Source of the DNA: Methanoculleus sp.
GTDB taxonomy: Archaea; Halobacteriota; Methanomicrobia; Methanomicrobiales; Methanoculleaceae
DNA length: 6,429 nucleotides
Assembly (NCBI GenBank): GCA_028698765.1
Contig: JAQVVW010000090.1
Location: forward strand, 1-6,429
Direction: 5' to 3'
Shown here: positions 4,785-6,429 of the stretch, in pieces
Position numbering within the stretch: the first letter of the stretch is position 1
Layout: every line of letters begins with the position of its first letter
Translations under genes and position numbers: made by a program
The notes under the pieces: model-generated
The model's input: only the letters and a program-made list of their open reading frames with translations
The model's database searches: none
What the model was told of the DNA's origin: nothing

Positions 4785-4811
4785 CGGCGGCCTTCCGCTG
4801 CCCCTTTTTTT
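4785..4811 (+). terminator. Hairpin plus T7 terminator
   Basis: CGGCGG (4785-4790) and CCGCTG (4795-4800) form a 6-bp stem with one G-T pair and a CCTT loop. CCCC and TTTTTTT (4805-4811) follow. It lies just after the stop of the DUF7282-like gene. Confidence 0.75.
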
Positions 4812-4951
4812 GGACCCGGGCCACGGTCCGGATGAGGAGCGACAACCTCTTCTGACTCCGGAAAAGAATAGTATGGTGTGAAGAACCTCAGCAATTCCGG
4901 GATCGCCGAGCGGATCGGGCGCCATACCCCTGTGCGGGCGGAGGCGACAGC

Positions 4952-5227
4952 ATGACGCTCTTTTCGATCCTGGTAATGGTCTTTCTCCTCGCAAACGCCG
5001 TCGCATTCCTCGCGTACTTCCGGGACAAGCGGCTGGCGGAGCGGGGGTCGTGGAGGACGCCGGAGAGCCACCTCCTCGTTCTCGCGCTCGTCGGACCGTT
5101 CGGGGCGTTTGGTGCGATGCAGGCCTTCCGGCACAAGACGCAGAAGCCGAAGTTCCGGCTCGTCCCCCTCTTCATCTGCCTGCACCTCGGCATCGCCGCC
5201 GCGCTCGTCCTGGGGCTGATCCCTTGA
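4952..5227 (+). CDS. DUF1294 family small membrane protein
   Basis: This is a 91-residue protein. Hydrophobic helices are at about 3-22 and 70-90, with a shorter hydrophobic stretch at 41-56. The conserved DUF1294 landmarks are present in order: Y22-F-R-D25-K26 with the following A29, W34-R-x-P37-E38, the G-P-F-G-A-F-G-A turn (48-55), and F59-R-H-K-T63-x-K65-P-K-F68. The length is normal for the family, which is widespread in bacteria and archaea and has no known function. The ATG at 4952 is set by the SD GGAGGCGA (4939-4946), five bases upstream. The preceding 140 bases hold the DUF7282 terminator and an A/T-rich patch near 4861-4875 that may be its promoter. No clear terminator follows; the next gene's TATA box lies just beyond the stop. 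Confidence 0.88.
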   Translation: MTLFSILVMVFLLANAVAFLAYFRDKRLAERGSWRTPESHLLVLALVGPFGAFGAMQAFRHKTQKPKFRLVPLFICLHLGIAAALVLGLIP

Positions 5228-5238
5228 CCCCGATGGAA

Positions 5239-5250
5239 AGGTAAATACCT
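5239..5250 (+). promoter_or_regulatory. TATA box within an inverted repeat, for the 205-aa gene
   Basis: AGGTA-AA-TACCT is centred about 28 bases before ATG 5273, so the transcript should be leaderless or nearly so; no SD is present. Confidence 0.5.
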
Positions 5251-5272
5251 CTCCTTACCTCACTCTCTTTCA

Positions 5273-5890
5273 ATGGCATACGAGTACGGGACGCCTTCCC
5301 GCCCGCTCGAAGCGACCCTCGCAGCGCTCCAGGAGGGGCTGATCCGCGCCTACCGGGCCGAGCACCTCCCGGCCCACCGGCGGTCGCCCCGGAGGGCGCG
5401 GCGGCTCCGGCGGATACGGGGGTGGCACCGCGAGGTCGGCCACCTCCTCGCAGAGATCGACCGGGTGGTGCACGAGACCCTTCCCCGGATCGAGCGGGAT
5501 ACCGGCTACACCTTCGGCGCCCCGGACGGTCTCATCCGAATCCTCATGGACCACTCCACGGCCCGGCTCTTTTCCGGGATCCTTGCCGGGTTCCCGGAGG
5601 AGGCCCTCCCCGTCCCGGCACGAGACCTCGCCCTCCTCGGGAGCGCCTCCGACGACGCCCGGGTCCTCGCCCTGATCGGCGAGGTCACCCTGGAGGTGAA
5701 GGGCCTCCCCGCCGGGGCGGACCTCGCGTCCCTCTGCGACCGGTGGGACCTCTCCCGGATCGCGTTCTCCTGCCGCACCGATCTTACCGCCCGGGAGAAG
5801 GAGACCCTCGCCCTCGCGGTCCTCGGGCTCATCTACGTCGGGGGAGGCACCGATGCGCTCCGGGGCGCGGCGCCTGCCTCCGGTGGGTAA
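5273..5890 (+). CDS. Hypothetical protein with weak RNase III-like C-terminus
   Basis: This is a 205-residue cytosolic protein. Residues 1-110 are mostly helical and very basic between 30 and 52 (HRRSPRRARRLRRIRGWHR), which suggests nucleic-acid contact. I do not recognise the N-terminal half. The C-terminal half recalls the RNase III fold: VLALIGEVTLE (131-141) sits where family members have the LEFLGDAVL signature, LASLCDRWDLSRIAFS (151-166) resembles the middle helices, and KETLALAVLGLIYVGGG (176-192) resembles the second signature ending in GAIYLDGG. If the match is real, most acidic metal ligands are replaced (first-signature Glu by Arg130 and Ala133, Asp by Glu137; second-signature Asp/Glu by Thr178/Leu181), so it would be non-catalytic. 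This is pattern reading, not a database hit. The start at 5273 follows a TATA box by 28 bases. A MenA-like gene begins 44 bases after the stop. Confidence 0.7.
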   Translation: MAYEYGTPSRPLEATLAALQEGLIRAYRAEHLPAHRRSPRRARRLRRIRGWHREVGHLLAEIDRVVHETLPRIERDTGYTFGAPDGLIRILMDHSTARLFSGILAGFPEEALPVPARDLALLGSASDDARVLALIGEVTLEVKGLPAGADLASLCDRWDLSRIAFSCRTDLTAREKETLALAVLGLIYVGGGTDALRGAAPASGG

Positions 5891-5899
5891 GCGCCCAAA

Positions 5900-5911
5900 G
5901 GTATACATACC
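5900..5911 (+). promoter_or_regulatory. TATA box within an inverted repeat, for the MenA-like gene
   Basis: GGTAT-AC-ATACC is centred about 30 bases before ATG 5935. No SD precedes the start, so the transcript is probably leaderless. Confidence 0.5.
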
Positions 5912-5934
5912 GGACCGGCCTCGAAGCCCTCACC

Positions 5935-6429
5935 ATGGATACCCGTGCCGTCGCCCGGTTCATCAGGCTCGGGCGGTTCCCCTTCCTCCTCTCGGGGTTC
6001 ATCCCGTTCGCCGCCGGGGCGCTTCTCGCGCTCCTCCTCGGGGCACGGTTCACCCCGGCCCAGTTCCTCCTCGGCTACGCGGCGCTGGCGGCAGCCCACC
6101 TCTCGACCAACTACAGCAACGACTACTTCGATGCCGACGCGGACCAATTCGTCGAGACGACGGCGATCTCCGGGGGGAGCGGTGTCCTCCGCGCCCACCC
6201 GGACCTCAAACCCGCCGCGCTCGTCGCGGCCGTCGTCCTGATGGCGGTCTCGGTCCTGATCGGCTACGCCTTTGTGGTCATCTACGACTACCCGACCGTC
6301 TTCCTCGTCTTCGGCATAGCGGGGAACCTGCTCGGCTGGTTCTACACCGCGCCGCCGGTCGCGTTCGCCTACCGCAACCTCGGCGAGGTCACGAACATGA
6401 TCACCTTCGGCCTCCTGATGCCGGGCGCG
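5935..6429 (+). CDS. MenA-like UbiA-superfamily prenyltransferase (N-terminal part)
   Basis: The frame is open from ATG 5935 to the window edge, giving 165 residues of a protein usually near 300. The first Asp-rich motif is N59-Y-S-N62-D63-Y-F-D66-A-D68-A-D70, followed by ISGGSGVL (78-85) and, after two hydrophobic segments, WFYTAPPVAFAYRNLGE (135-151). These three blocks in this order are characteristic of 1,4-dihydroxy-2-naphthoate prenyltransferase (MenA-type) proteins. The second Asp motif would lie past the window end. The enzyme should attach an isoprenoid chain to an aromatic or similar acceptor in the membrane. Menaquinone is not expected in Methanomicrobiales, so the true acceptor is unknown and a MenA name would be misleading. 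It is clearly distinct from the UbiA protein at 3289-4185, which lacks the GGSG block. It is preceded by a TATA box 30 bases upstream, with no SD. Confidence 0.87.
   Translation, partial: MDTRAVARFIRLGRFPFLLSGFIPFAAGALLALLLGARFTPAQFLLGYAALAAAHLSTNYSNDYFDADADQFVETTAISGGSGVLRAHPDLKPAALVAAVVLMAVSVLIGYAFVVIYDYPTVFLVFGIAGNLLGWFYTAPPVAFAYRNLGEVTNMITFGLLMPGA

Noticed and set aside
4260..5006. Minus-strand ORFs opposite the DUF7282-like and DUF1294 genes (4260-5006 and 4418-5185)
   Set aside because: Their composition is typical of antisense shadows, they cross the terminator at 4785-4811, and the plus-strand genes have signal peptide, SD and family motifs.
5270..5908. Minus-strand ORF of 212 codons opposite the 205-aa gene
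   Set aside because: It is rich in Glu, Gly, Pro and Arg without structure, and it spans promoters on both sides. The plus frame has better composition and a TATA-to-ATG spacing of 28.
1..6429. CRISPR arrays, tRNA or rRNA genes, insertion sequences, att sites
   Set aside because: No regularly spaced repeats, cloverleaf-like segments, transposase motifs or flanking direct repeats were seen on either strand.

Overview
The window looks like chromosomal DNA of a high-GC methanogenic archaeon, most likely Methanomicrobiales and close to Methanoculleus. This is inferred from gene content and signals. The window holds a tandem pair of MinD-type ATPases with inserted ferredoxin modules, a small siroheme sulfite/nitrite reductase-like protein, a DUF7282-type secreted protein and a CxxC-x17-CxxC zinc ribbon. 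It also has archaeal TATA boxes about 28-31 bases before several starts (near-leaderless transcripts), Shine-Dalgarno (SD) sites of the GGAGGTGA type, and oligo-T terminators. I see no tRNA, rRNA, CRISPR array, insertion sequence or phage gene.

Layout. Positions 2-1086 (+): the C-terminal end of one ferredoxin-type MinD ATPase, then a complete second one, coupled by an ATGA overlap and followed by a hairpin/T-tract terminator. 1173-1370 (-): a tiny zinc-ribbon protein with its own TATA box and T7 terminator. 1396-1757: a doubtful small ORF on the minus strand, a hairpin, and a promoter with a perfect 14-bp palindrome. 1764-1997 (+): a small acidic protein of unknown function. Its 3' end overlaps by 53 bp the 3' end of the siroheme/ferredoxin reductase-like gene (1945-2847, -). 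That gene is divergent from a small blue-copper (cupredoxin) protein (2979-3296, +), whose promoter and reading frame disagree. The cupredoxin converges, with an 8-bp overlap, on a UbiA-family prenyltransferase (3289-4185, -). From 4311 all genes are on the plus strand: a secreted DUF7282-like protein with many sequons and a strong terminator, a DUF1294 membrane protein, a 205-aa protein with a weak, non-catalytic RNase III-like C-terminus, and the start of a second, MenA-like UbiA prenyltransferase that runs off the window.

How the genes relate. Only the MinD pair is a clear operon. The rest are mostly single genes with their own promoters. Redox and metal themes recur (ferredoxin clusters, siroheme, type-1 copper, zinc), and two membrane prenyltransferases flank the right half. 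The sequence does not show a single shared pathway. The points most worth checking are the cupredoxin start/frame conflict, the GC-rich palindromes beside TATA boxes, and the possible RNase III pseudoenzyme.
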